48,123 nt of DNA from Gnetum montanum (lineage: Eukaryota; Streptophyta; Gnetopsida; Gnetales; Gnetaceae). The position numbers were made by a program, and so were the translations under genes. Shown in pieces: positions 1-10,499 of this stretch. The stretch covers positions 469,648-517,770 of the forward strand of contig MNCI01002249.1 of NCBI GenBank assembly GCA_015680685.1, in the 5' to 3' direction. The first letter of the stretch is position 1. Every line of letters begins with the position of its first letter. Under the pieces are notes generated by a model. The model was not told the origin of the DNA. It searched no databases and saw only the letters and a program-made list of their open reading frames with translations.

Positions 1-190
1 TATCCAATCAAGTTCGTCTTTATTGCCGTACACAACTTGGGTTCAGGTTACAAGCTGCTCGAATAAAGAGCCGTTCACTCTAGGACTCCTACTGCGGGCA
101 CATGGGGAAAAATTCTAACTCTGGAGTAATCAATCTGCCAGAGCTTCACTACACTAGCCAGGATTGGGGAAAAAGGGAAGTGCCACCTCT

Positions 191-198
191 TATTTATA
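191..198 (-). promoter_or_regulatory. LTR TATA box (TATAAATA)
   Basis: TATAAATA on the minus strand sits where the related LTRs carry the same octamer (44389-44396; near 20434 as CTATAAATAC). About 170 bp downstream is the AATAAA of R. This spacing fits the plant LTR promoter and poly(A) layout. Confidence 0.6.
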
Positions 199-214
199 GA
201 AATGGCGGCGCGAC

Positions 215-246
215 ACGATATCGCGTCGGTCGCGATATCGCGGCCT
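215..246. repeat. Palindromic GATATCGCG cluster in LTR U3
   Basis: Two copies of the self-complementary core CGATATCG lie just upstream (minus strand) of the TATA box. Equivalent positions in the other LTRs hold decayed forms such as tacgatatcgta (9541), gatatcgtg (44464) and gatatcatag. It is probably a U3 cis-element whose CpGs survive only in this young copy. No known factor is assigned. Confidence 0.6.
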
Positions 247-280
247 AGTGTAAACCGCGTCTCATCACCCAAGGACCATT

Positions 281-555
281 GGCATTCCCCAAAGGCTTGG
301 CATTGCTTAATTGTTGGCATCTCCCAGTGGTTACATTCCTGGACTGTTGGCATTCCCCAAGGGTTGGCATTCCTTTATTGTTGGCATCTCCCAGCGGTTA
401 CATTCCTAGACCATTAGCATTCCCCAAGGGTTGGCATTCCTTAACTGTTAGCATCTCCCAGTGGTTACATTCCTTGATCGTTGACATTCCATAGCAGTTA
501 GCATTCCTTGACCATTGACATTCCCAAGTGGTTGGCATTCCTTGGATGTGAGCCT
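281..555. repeat. Minisatellite with about 17-bp monomers in a 67-68-bp higher-order unit
   Basis: Units start at 281, 349, 416 and 483 (spacing 68, 67, 67). Each contains four related monomers of 16-18 bp. In order they begin ggcattcccc, ggcattcctt, ggcatctccc and acattcctgg, and they end in a gtt or att type tail. The fourth unit is more diverged, and loose ggcat repeats continue to about 595. The array lies in the U3 of the LTR at 1-623, between the GATATCG cluster and the LTR end. It is absent from the other LTR copies in the window. Short ORFs that cross it are artefacts of the repetition. Confidence 0.85.
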
Positions 556-623
556 TTTTAAGCACGTGGCATTTGGCATTTTGGCATCTTGGCACTAAGC
601 TCCATGGGCGGACGAGACCCACA

Positions 624-1191
624 ACAATTAAGATTATTTCTTATCATTATAGAATTTTGTCTTAAAATAGATTTTAATTTTTCACACCTTTTATATTCTT
701 ATGTAATATAGATTAATGTTTACTTTTCATGGGTTGTAATTTGGTGAAATGGATATGAATGGTTTTAAGCATAATGTATAATCACTTAGTAATCCAATAG
801 TAATGCTGCTTGATCTACCTAGTAGCTTATTACTTAAAAATCCTAGTAATGACTACACTCGTCTATGATGTGTATGAAAAATCTAGAATATATGCTCATT
901 GCCATTAAATTAAATTAGAGTTCATTTCATCATTTATTATTTAATTAGATAATTTCTATAAATTTACAATTAGTTAATACCCTACATAATATCTATTCAT
1001 GTAATAGTTTACAATGAACTAAATCATATGCATAAGAACCACCTATAGTTAAGGTGGGAAGATAATGATAAATTATCTAACAAATAACTTCATAAGTAAT
1101 TGTATTAGCTTTTATCTATGGATTACAACATGGTTACTTGTAATGCTTCTATATTATGTGGTTGGGCATAGGGACTGCATGCCACTCATCA
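624..1191 (+). mobile_element. 3' part (R-U5) of a plus-strand LTR
   Basis: The order of landmarks matches R-U5 of the LTRs at 27734-28751 and 37084-37958: a tttcttatcatt stretch, then the phrase about agtaatccaatagtaatgct, then catggttacttgt, ending gccactcatca at 1191. The U3 is missing on the left, where the minus-strand LTR begins. No PBS-like sequence follows 1191, so this is a solo or 3' LTR remnant. It appears interrupted by the element at 1-623. Confidence 0.65.
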
Positions 1192-2308
1192 CTATGCATT
1201 AAGAATTAAGAATGCAAAGAGCATCTATGGTAGCCTATTACTTTAAACTAGTAGATCCATAAAACATGCAAAAAAAATAAAAATAGAAAAATCCATGAGT
1301 AAACCTTTGTGATTCTTGTAATATAACATCTACTTTATGGTATGGAGGAAAAAGCATGAGAAAATTCATTAGAAATTCTGGCTTGTATGCCAAGAAATAC
1401 AATTAAACATTGACAAAAATACTTGAATTAATAACATTCTTTTTACACATTCATGCATATAAATTAAACATAAGCATAGAATTAAAATATGAATTTAGCA
1501 TATCTTGGATGTATGACCTTCATCTCTTCAAGGTATCTTGAGCTTTGAAATATTTGAGAAATTGAAAAATCATGATGGCTTTGAAACAATGTAAAAAATG
1601 ATTGTGAAAGTAAGAATTTTATAGTAATTATATGTACATTGTTAGAGAATTTAGGTGTGAGAATTCAACTAAAAGGGTATGCAATAGGAAGGGCTTAATT
1701 ATGAGAATCATGATTGTAAGAACAAAAGAATGAAGAACTCTTCATGGAGCAAAACTAATGCATCCCTTCAAAGGGATACTCTAGAAACCCTAATATAAAA
1801 GTTTCATTAATCCCCTCATTTCCTTTTTGTCTATATACTCAAACTATGCTATTCTTAAGCTATTTTTCACTTTTTCATGGTTATCTTAGTCTTCTTCTTA
1901 GTACATAACTTTTGCATAAAAACTTTACTAACTATGTGACTTTGAATGCTTTGAAAAACACAAGACAAAGTTTGAATCTTATCCAAAAGCCTAATCCTAT
2001 TTTTCTAGATTAATGAATGCTTCCTATAGTACAAGTAAAAACTTGCATAGAATCTTCTATCTTCTCTAATTTCTTTTTTGTTGTTTGGACTTTTTTATCT
2101 TTGACATTAACTTGATTTTTCATAACTTAATATATTCCTCTATAATTCTTCTAATATATCCTAATGGTTATATTTCTTGGGGTGTGCCTATAATAAAATT
2201 ATTTCATGTTTTAATATCCCTTAAAAATTAAGCATTTTTATAATATTTGATTTATCAATGTTACCAAATATTCGTTGCTTTCATTTATATGTCTCACTCT
2301 ACTTGCCC
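1192..2308. other. No recognised gene or repeat
   Basis: AT-rich sequence without a convincing ORF. It lies between an LTR remnant and the start of LINE endonuclease homology. It could hold a decayed LINE ORF1 or 5' UTR, but I see no zinc-knuckle or other ORF1 signature. Confidence 0.5.
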
Positions 2309-4000
2309 ATGAATATCTTATTTTGGAATGTTCAAGGATCACTAATTGGCTTTAACATAAACATGCAAGCAATTTTCTCTCTAATTTAAATATTTCTTTT
2401 GATTTTATTTTTTTAGGAAATTAAGATTTTAGTTAAACATTTATTTTCTTTCAACCCATTTATTTATTTGTCACTCATTAGTTATTACTACTTCTCATGA
2501 GTGTAGAATACGTCGTGTTGACATTTTTTGTTCCTTTTATTTGAAAGATAAACTTATACAAAGTGGTTCTGATTTAGATCACAAAGTTATTTGGCTGATC
2601 TTCTCCTCCTCATATGATCCTTTTGGTATATTTTCAATTTATGCCTCTAATGATTCTATAAAACATGCTCTTATGTGGTAAGAACTTGCAATCTCTCTTC
2701 CCACTGTTCCTTTGTGATGAGCATTAAAGTGTCATGTCAACGAGCCCTTGTTTACTTATTTTTGCCCTATCAACAAGGCCATGTCAACGTAGCATTCGCT
2801 ACATCTACGAGACCCCATCAATGTAGCCCTATAACAAAAACTATATATATGATCTCACAACCATGTTTATGGAGAGTCAAGTCATAGTAGTAGCCAAACT
2901 CTTGCAGTTTTTACATTCAAAAGTTAGATTATTTTCCTGAGTGCCCGCAATAGGAGTCATTGAGTGTACGAATCTTTATTTAAGCACTATTGTACCTAAG
3001 CATGATAGTGTGTGCAATAATAAAGATGAGCTTCTTGATAAACCTTGTAGAATTTAATGTTTTTAATTATTTATTTAATGTTTCTCAGTAATTAAGCTAG
3101 TTAAGAAATTAATTGAGATAGGCTAAATAACAATTAAGTAAACACATAAGTACAACCACTTCGAGCATAAACATGTATTCGCTTGGTAATCCCAAAAGTA
3201 TTATTGCTTAGTTCGCCTAGTAGCATAGTGCTTGGTAACCTAGCAATGGATACATGGGATTAGGACATGTGTAAAAAGTAGGACTTGCTGTTTATGTTAG
3301 GACTAGTTAAGTAGTTAAATTAAATTAGTTATTAAATTACTTCATCTATCTACTTTAAGTACCAAGGAACATAAAACATAAAAAGAATAAAAATCATATG
3401 CCTTGATTACACTTAACCATACCCTTGTACATCACAAGTGTAATTGGGAAGACAAAAAATGACCATTCAGGCATGGTTCACTTCCTAGACAACTAGTATA
3501 CTAGAAGACATAATGTCTGCAGAATTCAATCAAATTGTGCATGAATGTTTCATGATTCATATGGTTGAGCATAGGGGTACCTTTTACTACTTATCACTTT
3601 GATTTTGGAGGTGATTTTAATATCCATAATTTTCTAATGACAAGTTAAGGGATGTGCTTTTTCTATTGCCAACAAATGAGTATAAAAAATGATCTAATTT
3701 TGAGTAAAATTTGTATCTTATAGATGTGGATGATGCTTCTTTAAGTGATCTTCTTCATAGATATACTTGGAGTGATATTTGTCTTGGATAAGCTCACATT
3801 TATAGTTGGTTTGATAGGTTTTATTTTTCCATTATTTTTTCTAGTGGGCTACTTCTGCTATTGTTGTTCATCAACATGCAACTCTATCAAGTCATTTTCC
3901 CATCACTAAGTTAATTCAGATTAATGGTAGTTACCTTAAACATAATTTCTATCTTTTTTGAATATAAAGTAATTGTTTCTCACCTCTTGCTACTCAACAA
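2309..4000 (+). pseudogene. LINE apurinic-type endonuclease domain, interrupted
   Basis: The L1 endonuclease nicks target DNA for target-primed reverse transcription. Visible pieces are the N-terminal ILFWNVQG (2312-2335), which matches the family's ILSWNVRG start; a SIYASNDSIKHALMW stretch (about 2634-2680), matching the usual VYAPND block; and, after the LTR insertion, GGDFN (3607-3621). Further on come a YTWSD-like piece near 3760 and an SxFDRF-like piece near 3810. Several stops and at least one frameshift make it non-functional. The LTR insertion falls just before GGDFN. Confidence 0.75.
2715..3596 (+). mobile_element. Solo LTR with perfect 5-bp target duplication
   Basis: This 882-bp LTR starts TGATGAGC and ends TTATCA. 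It is flanked by identical CTTTG at 2710-2714 and 3597-3601. Inside, AATAAAGATG (about 3020) and the R-U5 landmarks match the other LTRs, while the segment near 2940-3020 is closest to the LTRs at 1-100 and 44200-44290. No internal sequence is present and LINE coding resumes directly on the other side. It is therefore a solo LTR formed by LTR-LTR recombination after insertion into the LINE. Confidence 0.9.
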
Positions 4001-4329
4001 ATTCTCTTAAGGCTTTGGAATGCTGAACTAAGGCCCTCAGGTCAAGTGGATTGGATTCAATGGTGCCATTGTGCTATGTGTTAGACAAGAGTATGGAATT
4101 TTGCTTACTATTATGCTTAGGAAGTGGCTCTTATGTTAGACAAGAGTACAACAACATTTAATCTATTATCAAATGAATTTCAAATCATTTGGTTTGAGGT
4201 CCTTTCAACTTATAAGCTTGTGAGGATTTCGCTAAGGCCCAATTAGTTTTTTAGTAGTGGGATGTTTATAGGGCATAAAGTGCCTTAACCAAAAGTAGGC
4301 TTGGTTAAAAATTCAAGATGAACACCATA

Positions 4330-5330
4330 AGGAATTTTTTAAATGTCTAAATAATTCATCTTCTTTGCATTTTTTGGACAAAATTTCAATTGATGGTACC
4401 ATCATCATTGATCATAACATGAACTTTTCCTATGTTAGAAATTACATGGAAGCCTTATTTACTATAACCTTCATGGATATTTCTTCCTTTGAGCTAGCTA
4501 CTATTAATTATCCTATTTTGGTTAATCCTACTATATTGCAAATTTTAGATGCTAATATTACTCAAGTTGAACTTTAAGAGACATGTTTGAAAAAGAGCAT
4601 TGGTAAGGCTCTAGGTTATGATGGCTTCCTAATTAACTTTTTTAGGAATCATTAGGATCTTATAGGCAATGATATTTCTATGTTATTAGCGAGGTTTTCC
4701 ATGCTAGTTCTTTAGGGCAAACTTAAATTAAGGAATTATTTAACTTATGCCGAAGTTTAGGGATCTTACTTATACCTCCAATTGGTGACCCATCATGCTT
4801 CCTAATGTGTTGTATAAAATTTAGGCCAAATGCTTGACATTACATTTGAAGAAGATTTTGTATCATAGTATTTCTTCTCAACAAATAAGTTTTGTTCTTA
4901 GTCAATGTATTTTAAATGTTGTTGCTTAGGAAGGTCTTCAATGAACAAAAGAGAGAATCAGGATATTCTCTTTATTAAGCTTGATTATGCAAAGACTTAT
5001 GACAAGATTAAGTGGAACTTCATATTTTAGATCATAAGTAAACTTAGTTTTGGCCTTAAGTTTCTACGTATGGTGAAATATTTATTCTCAAATGTCATTA
5101 CTAAAATAGCTATTGCATTTACTATTAGTTCTCCCTTTTTTATTTATAGGTCAATAAGACAAGGTTTCCCTCTTGCTCCTTAACTATTCATTGTTGTCGT
5201 AGACTTTCTTTGCCATCAATTAAATTATGATATTTGAAATAAGGCTATCACTAGAGTTTTCCTTTTTGGTCCTTAGCTTCTTAGTCTGTATTTGATTTCT
5301 TTTTTCTTATTCAATATACACTTACTAGTC
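4330..5330 (+). pseudogene. LINE reverse transcriptase relic
   Basis: Across several frames I can read FLDKISIDGT (4369), GKALGYDGFLINFF (about 4600), LDYAKTYDKIKWNF (about 4980-5020) and YRSIRQGFPLAP (about 5146-5180). These match the L1 RT blocks with DGF, the first catalytic Asp block (D.AKAYD), and RQGxPLxP. The second catalytic block (usually FADD) falls near 5280-5330 and is not readable. The 70-residue open stretch at 4365-4577 is part of the N-terminal RT region. Stops and frameshifts are frequent. Confidence 0.8.
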
Positions 5331-5639
5331 TACATCGCCTCTTGTTTTGTTTTCCATTTTGACTCTACTATTAAGTGGATTAAATCCTTTGTTTATAGTT
5401 TTAAAAATAATTACCATTACCCACTTGACAAAAATTGGAAGCTAATTTGGGAATTCCCTTTCATTTTAAAATATCTACTTTGACTCTCTTGGATCAAGTG
5501 ATGTTTCAAATTTAGAAGAAAATCGATAAATGAAAGACAAAACCCCTTATTGTTGCAGGCAAGTGTCTAGTTTGCAAATCTATTTGTGTTTTTACTTATG
5601 TGTATTCTTTGTGTTGGGCTTCCTTTCAAGCTGCTAATT

Positions 5640-6340
5640 AGAAGGTAGAATGATTATTTTGAGATTTCATATGGTCTTTTATGAATTCTCAAAAAGGTTT
5701 TTACTAGGTTTCTTGCGATATCATTACTCTCCCTAAGAAAAAGGGTGGTTTAGGTCTTTCAAATTCTTTCAAATAGAGACTTACTTTGATGGCAAAGTGG
5801 TTATTTCAGCATTTGGATGATTTTGAAATTATTGGAACTTTCCTTCAGCTAAAGCTACAACAAGCATTTTTATTTGGATGCTTTATTATTTTAATTGAAT
5901 TTATAATTTTCTTTACCACTATTTACATTTGGATGCCTTAGTGCAAAACATTTTCATGGCCTTTGTTGGACTAATGGGTTGAAACTTTTGCCTTATAAGT
6001 TGTATGTTTCATTTCAACTTTGGCACAACTCCTCAATTATTGTTAAGTGATGCAATAAGTTTTGGCACAAATAGGAATCAAAACAATTTTGGATATCCTC
6101 CTACAAGTGAATATAGAAGCTTCCTATTCTACCTAAAATTCAGTAGTCTCTTTAGTGTCTCCTTTACCAAGGTTTACCTATTGGCAAATGCCTTGAACAT
6201 ATTGGGGTTCACACTCTTGTTTACCCTATTTGTGGAGCTACAGATGGTTTGTTCATGTCTTTTGGTAATATCCTTTTGCTCAACACACTTGGATTTACAC
6301 ATGCAAAGTTATTCTAAATTGTTAGCTATCTCAAGATGAT
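5640..6340 (+). pseudogene. LINE C-terminal zinc-binding (zf-RVT-like) relic
   Basis: Frames contain a decayed GGLGL-like block near 5750 (reading KKKGGLGLSNSF), WHNSSIIVK (about 6021), and then LPILPKIQ, LLYQGLPIGK and YPICGATDG between 6115 and 6250. In plant LINEs this order marks the zinc-binding segment after RT. A 111-residue open stretch (6004-6339) overlaps in another frame and is not itself the conserved frame throughout. Confidence 0.65.
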
Positions 6341-6930
6341 GTTTTTTTTTTTTTTTGACTTTTTGTGTATTCCTTTTATGAATTTTAATTTCTTTAGAAT
6401 GTTATCAAGCTTATTGTTCTATTTCATATTTGGAAGTGCAAATACAATATCATTTCTTAGAAAATAGAATATTCAAATATTTATTATTTGACTATTGTGG
6501 AGAAATCGTAAATCTTCCACCTTGTATATTTTCAAATTATATTCCAAACTCCAAAGATTTAGTTAAAGATTAATCAATTGATTAATCTTTTGCACCCTTG
6601 GTTCAGATTTATAAATGATAAAGGCTCTAGTGCAAGTAACCTTATTCAACAAAGTTCTCTTCAAGGGAGCTCTTCTTTTTAATTTTGGTTGTCATTTACC
6701 CCACTTGATGCTTTCTTCATTCTACTTGCATTGCTATTTATAGTTGATCTTTGGCAAAAAGTGAATTCTTGAAAGGGTGCTTCAATCCGTTGGGTCTTTC
6801 CTTTCGCATTATTTCTTTGTGTTCTTTCAAATGCTACATGTGTATTTTTTTATCCTTTCTATCTATTTTGTCAAATGCTACATGTGTATTTGATGCTCTA
6901 TTTTGATTAATAAAACTTTTTTGGGGGGTT

Positions 6931-7474
6931 TGACACCTCTTACTTTTTACAACATGGAAGTTTCATTTATCCACTTTATTTTTTATATGTCCCATTGCTT
7001 TAAGTTCTTGATATTAGTGGAGGTCATATTTTTATAGTTTTAAGCCAAGGTTGAAGGAAGATACTCCTCAACTTCAAGAATTTTTGCTTCACACTTAGAG
7101 TTACTTTCAATGTAATGTGATTTATTGTAGAGATTTGCTAATTAAATTTCTCTACTTGTTTATTCAAGATGATATCTCATGCTCTACCTACAAGCTTGAA
7201 TGTGTCCTCATTATTTTTTCTTTTTCGCCTTTTTTTTTTGTTAAAAAAACCTTTAGTAGTAAGCAAAAACCCAAGAGGGTAAAGTTTGATTCATGACATA
7301 ACTTAAATGGGAGGTTTTTGGAATTGGTTACAAGGATGAAAACTTAAAAAAGCATCTGTACAATTAACTTTGATTTTCCTTTTATATTGTGATGGAGTTT
7401 TATCTCTCTTCATACCTTTTTATTATTATACTCCCCAATTTCTTTTATAATAAATATTATTTTAAGGTCCACCA
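6931..7474. other. No recognised gene
   Basis: AT-rich sequence after the LINE poly(A) signal, with a T-run near 7230. There is no convincing ORF and no homology to the LTR elements that I can see. Confidence 0.5.
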
Positions 7475-7791
7475 CGAACACCGCCTTCTAATACCCCTTG
7501 AGATGGCATTTTCACCCTCGAATAATGTAAAACATCCACCATTATTTGTTTATTACCGCTCTTCCCCCATCGTGAAGCATACATCTTAGTATTTAAGTTT
7601 ATTTTTAATATTAGGTTTTACAAAACGTGAAACGCGGACATAGGCAGGTATATATTTTAATTGCTTTCATATAAATGTGAGACAGCTATGTCCGCCAACC
7701 ATGTAACGGAACGACTGAGAGAGCATGCATGCAAGTTCAAATGGAAATACCTCCAGGTATTCACAAGTAATGCTGCTATTTTGATACAAGC

Positions 7792-7796
7792 AAAAA
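7792..7796 (-). terminator. RNA polymerase III terminator (T5) of tRNA-Leu
   Basis: Five T residues on the minus strand lie 6 bp past the 3' end of the tRNA gene, a typical Pol III stop signal. Confidence 0.75.
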
Positions 7797-7802
7797 TTTG
7801 CT

Positions 7803-7883
7803 TGTCAAGAATGGGATTCGAACCCATGCCCTTTCGGACTAGTACCTGAAACTAGCGCCTTAGACCAACTCGGCCATCTTGAC
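7803..7883 (-). tRNA. tRNA-Leu (anticodon CAG)
   Basis: The 81-nt gene folds cleanly. The acceptor GTCAAGA pairs with TCTTGAC, followed by discriminator A. The D arm is GCC/GGC. The anticodon stem CTAGT/ACTAG closes a 7-nt loop TTCAGGT, so the anticodon is CAG and reads CUG. A class II long variable arm (TCCGAAAGGGC) and T arm ATGGG/CCCAT with loop TTCGAAT follow. The A box (TGGCCGAGTTGG) and B box (GGTTCGAATCC) are intact. The encoded 3' end lacks CCA and there is no intron, as expected for a plant nuclear gene. A CAA triplet lies about 11 bp upstream and a T5 terminator just downstream. It is likely functional and is the only clearly intact gene in the window. Confidence 0.96.
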
Positions 7884-8786
7884 TGACAATATTGAAGTGG
7901 ATCAGATCATTAATTATGTTATGTTTAAGCGTGTTCTGCTACCCCCGACCTAGTCGAACTCTGTAATTCGGTCCTCCTCCCTACATTGTTCGTTCAACTT
8001 CTTTGCCATTAAAACTAGTTTAAGTATATGTTTATGATACATAACCATGATTTCTTTCGGTTAAAGTTTTTTTTTTACAAATATAATGGATTGATTTTTA
8101 AATTTTTTTTGAATAATACACTAAGAAAATGTTGGAAAATATAATTTAGCTTTACAAAATCAAAATTTTTTTTGTGTGATTGGTAGTTGACTACTCTGAG
8201 AGGTGTAAGAACACAACAGAATGACTACAACCTAAAACATATAATTAATATAATAGTTTAAATAATAATGCATAGAAATTATCTACCAACCTTTTGTCAA
8301 ACAAAACAATGAGTTAACCACTTGAATTACTTATCTGTAAAATATTTATATAAATACATAGTTAACGTCATGGGATATTGATAATGGGTGGTAGGTTTGT
8401 TTTGTGTAATAAGATTTGTTTAGTTTGTCACTTTGTCAACTAATAAGAGTTTACCATCAGATCATAGCAATGTGCTATGGTAGCTAGTAAAAGAGATTAA
8501 ATGTGATCAAGTAAGCACATTGTGATCATGGTTGTAGAGAAAATTTAGTGATGCTATGCTGATTAATCAGTTAATAAAATACCAGTAGGGCTAACTTGCT
8601 TATGGCCAAGGTGGTGAGAGTGACTCCATAGGCCTTGTCAAGGACAACCTTGATGTCATTCATTCACAATGTCCATGGCTTTTTAGTTTTTACCCAATTG
8701 TCTATACGTTTATTTGATCGGGGTGGTTGTTTGCTCGCTCTTATTTCCCACCAACACTGACGCACCACAATAGTGCATCAAAGTGA

Positions 8787-8888
8787 TAAGAGTATTGGTT
8801 TGAAAAATATAAGAAGATTATCGTTTTGAAAATTCTAGGTAAGAGTATTGGTAATACAAGAAGATTATCAATTTGAAAAATCTAAATC
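8787..8888. repeat. Imperfect 53-bp tandem duplication
   Basis: The phrase taagagtattggt starts at 8787 and again at 8840. Each is followed by an aagaagattatc block and a ttgaaaa block. The second copy has a small deletion. Function unknown. Confidence 0.6.
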
Positions 8889-9068
8889 ATAGGTTCAATT
8901 CTAACATGATTATTTAGAAGACCAATGCTTATAGGGAGGCCTTGAAAGGTTCATGGATAAGTGATCCTTATCTAGAGGCCCAAGGATACATGAATAGGCA
9001 ATCATAATTCTAAGATGATCATTGAAGGGTCCATGGAGGCTCAATACTCATGCAAGCAGTAAGGTGCC

Positions 9069-9090
9069 AAAAGGGGAGGCTGTTGGAGTA
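9069..9090 (+). other. Possible PPT and LTR start of a Copia-like element
   Basis: The purine run aaaaggggagg is followed by TGTTGGAGTATC at 9081. This resembles the PPT/LTR junction common in plant Copia elements. The putative LTR would be cut by element B near 9490. No coding sequence supports it. Confidence 0.3.
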
Positions 9091-9489
9091 TCTATGGATG
9101 AACAATCATTATGTAGAGGTCAGTGTGTAAATAAGGTCCATGGATAGGTGAAAAGGCAATGTAAGTTTAAAAAGGATTAGTGTATAAGTGAAAGTGTAAA
9201 TGATGCTTCATGTAGGTTCATGAAAGTCACTAGAAGAAAGATTAAAAAAAAAGAGAGATTAAAGAAGATCCAAAAAAATTGTAAATAACAAAGATTTATA
9301 GCTTTAGCTTTTTGTAAAAGTGAATGGCTAAAAGAAACTAAGTGATCCCAAATAATGAAATTACCCCATTTTTTTAAGACAACAGAAGAATGATGATAAT
9401 GAAAAGGTCTAGATATGATAGAAACGTGAAAGAAGAAAGCATAGTTGTACAAAGAAATCATGGAAATATAGGCAAATGATCGCATCGGC

Positions 9490-9603
9490 ATGTGTGATGT
9501 GATAACAATGATGACATATGTAGAGCTGTGATGTTGTAGATACGATATCGTAGATGTGATGTTGTAGATATGATATCATGACTATCAAAAATAGGTTTCA
9601 TCA
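9490..9603 (-). mobile_element. Truncated 3' LTR of element B (U3 start only)
   Basis: The minus-strand start TGATGAAACC at 9603, the aaaaatagg stretch and the gatgttgtag/gatatc motifs match the right end of B's 5' LTR (about 31020-31132). The TATA box and R-U5 are missing because homology stops near 9490. This deletion removes the target duplication. Confidence 0.75.
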
Positions 9604-9615
9604 TACCCCCATGAC
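9604..9615 (-). other. Polypurine tract of element B
   Basis: GTCATGGGGGTA on the minus strand ends directly at the LTR start. It matches CGTGGGGGTA at the same place in element C (44528-44537). It would prime plus-strand DNA synthesis. Confidence 0.75.
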
Positions 9616-9786
9616 TAACTGGAAACTTGTCATCAAGTTAAAACAAAAGGAGAATAGAGTTCCTTACAAAATTAGGAGGTATACTCAAACTGTGATATGA
9701 CTACTTGACTCTGAATGTTGCATTGTGGTTCGAGTGGTGTTTTACAAAATTATCATGCATATCATGATGGGAACAAATGATTGTAA

Positions 9787-9829
9787 ACAAAAAAAAAAAC
9801 AAAACAAAACAAAACAAAATTAGAGAGCT
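9787..9829. repeat. A-rich (AAAAC)n microsatellite
   Basis: An A-run is followed by tandem caaaa units in the 3' untranslated part of element B. Confidence 0.8.
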
Positions 9830-10499
9830 TGATAAAGTCTTCAAGTTCCCAACCGTGGTGGCTCCTCCATTGGCTTATTTCCCTTGTCATCAAGCTCTTG
9901 AAATTGGTAATAGTTAAGGAGTGCCTAAAGCTTCTCTTCCTCTAACCTTGGACCATGTATTGTCCATGCAAATTCTATAATGTTTGATGACATCAGTACT
10001 TCCCACGAGCATGGTAGCTATAGAAACATCATATTGGCTTTAACATACTAGGTTGCTAACTGCCTCCTTTCTTCTTCAAATGCTTTGGCCATCTTTCTTA
10101 ATTCCTAATAATCATCCATTCAATGGGCCGAGTTTGCTACTACATCTTTTTGACCTTGGTAATTGGCTTTACTATTTCAGGTTTAGAGTTTGCAACATGC
10201 AATTTTTGTTGGGCATCTTTTCTATTTGCAAGCTCTTTCTTGTATAATGCATATATGGGAGCTACCTACTACTCTAGCTCATTTCTCAGTCTACCTATTG
10301 TTAACATGGCTAGATTAGCATATCAAAAGTTTTCTAACCCCATGTACTTTGTGAGATCCTCGATCTTTAGGTTCTTATTTTTAACTTTAGCTTGGTGGAT
10401 ATGGGCTAGGCCATCTAGAATTGACTGCCAATTAAGTATTTGTGTTGTGATTGAACTAATCTTGGCCTTGGCCATCCGAATTTCCTTTTCATTAATTTT

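Larger units (their letters stand above)
1..623 (-). mobile_element. LTR of an Athila-like Gypsy element, cut by the window edge
   Basis: Read on the minus strand this is U3 followed by part of R/U5. It has a TATAAATA box (191-198) and an AATAAA signal near position 24. R matches the LTR at 44200-44400, for example in the stretch containing tctttattgcc. The likely 5' end is TGTGGGTC at 623, and no polypurine tract lies to the right. It is therefore a 5' or solo LTR whose element would extend left of the window. It retains many CpGs around 204-245, unlike every other LTR here, so it is probably the most recent insertion. Its right neighbour is the 3' part of a plus-strand LTR that it seems to have interrupted. 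The exact 5' end is uncertain because its first bases differ from the TGATGA seen in the other LTRs. Confidence 0.7.
2309..6930 (+). mobile_element. L1-type LINE relic, split by a solo LTR
   Basis: Degenerate ORF2 order is visible on the plus strand: an endonuclease start (ATG at 2309, reading MNILFWNVQG), then GGDFN (3607-3621), reverse transcriptase (about 4330-5330), and a zinc-binding/C-terminal part (about 5640-6330). The 3' end is probably near the AATAAA at 6909-6914. Coding is broken by many stops and frameshifts. Without the solo LTR the relic is about 3.7 kb. The 5' part with ORF1 is not recognised. No clear poly(A) tail or target duplication was found, so the outer limits are approximate. 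Confidence 0.8.
7475..7993. other. CpG-retaining low-copy patch around the tRNA gene
   Basis: I count 20 CpG dinucleotides in about 520 bp, against about 4 in 10021-11020. No LTR or LINE similarity is seen outside the tRNA gene. It looks like a short island of non-transposon sequence. Confidence 0.6.
7994..9489. other. Unassigned sequence
   Basis: AT-rich, no convincing ORF. The antisense-looking 104-residue frame at 9177-9491 resembles nothing I recognise and is low complexity. It contains a short direct duplication (8787-8888) and a possible PPT/LTR start (9069-9090). The right edge is where the stub of element B's 3' LTR begins. Confidence 0.45.

Noticed and set aside
281-555. CRISPR-like repeat array
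   Set aside because: Monomers are contiguous with no unique spacers, and the context is a plant LTR.
75-622. Overlapping short frames with repeated GISQW/HSP-like peptides
   Set aside because: They are translations of the minisatellite in non-coding LTR sequence.
7661-7849. 62-codon plus-strand frame
   Set aside because: It runs into the tRNA-Leu gene on the other strand and has no independent support.
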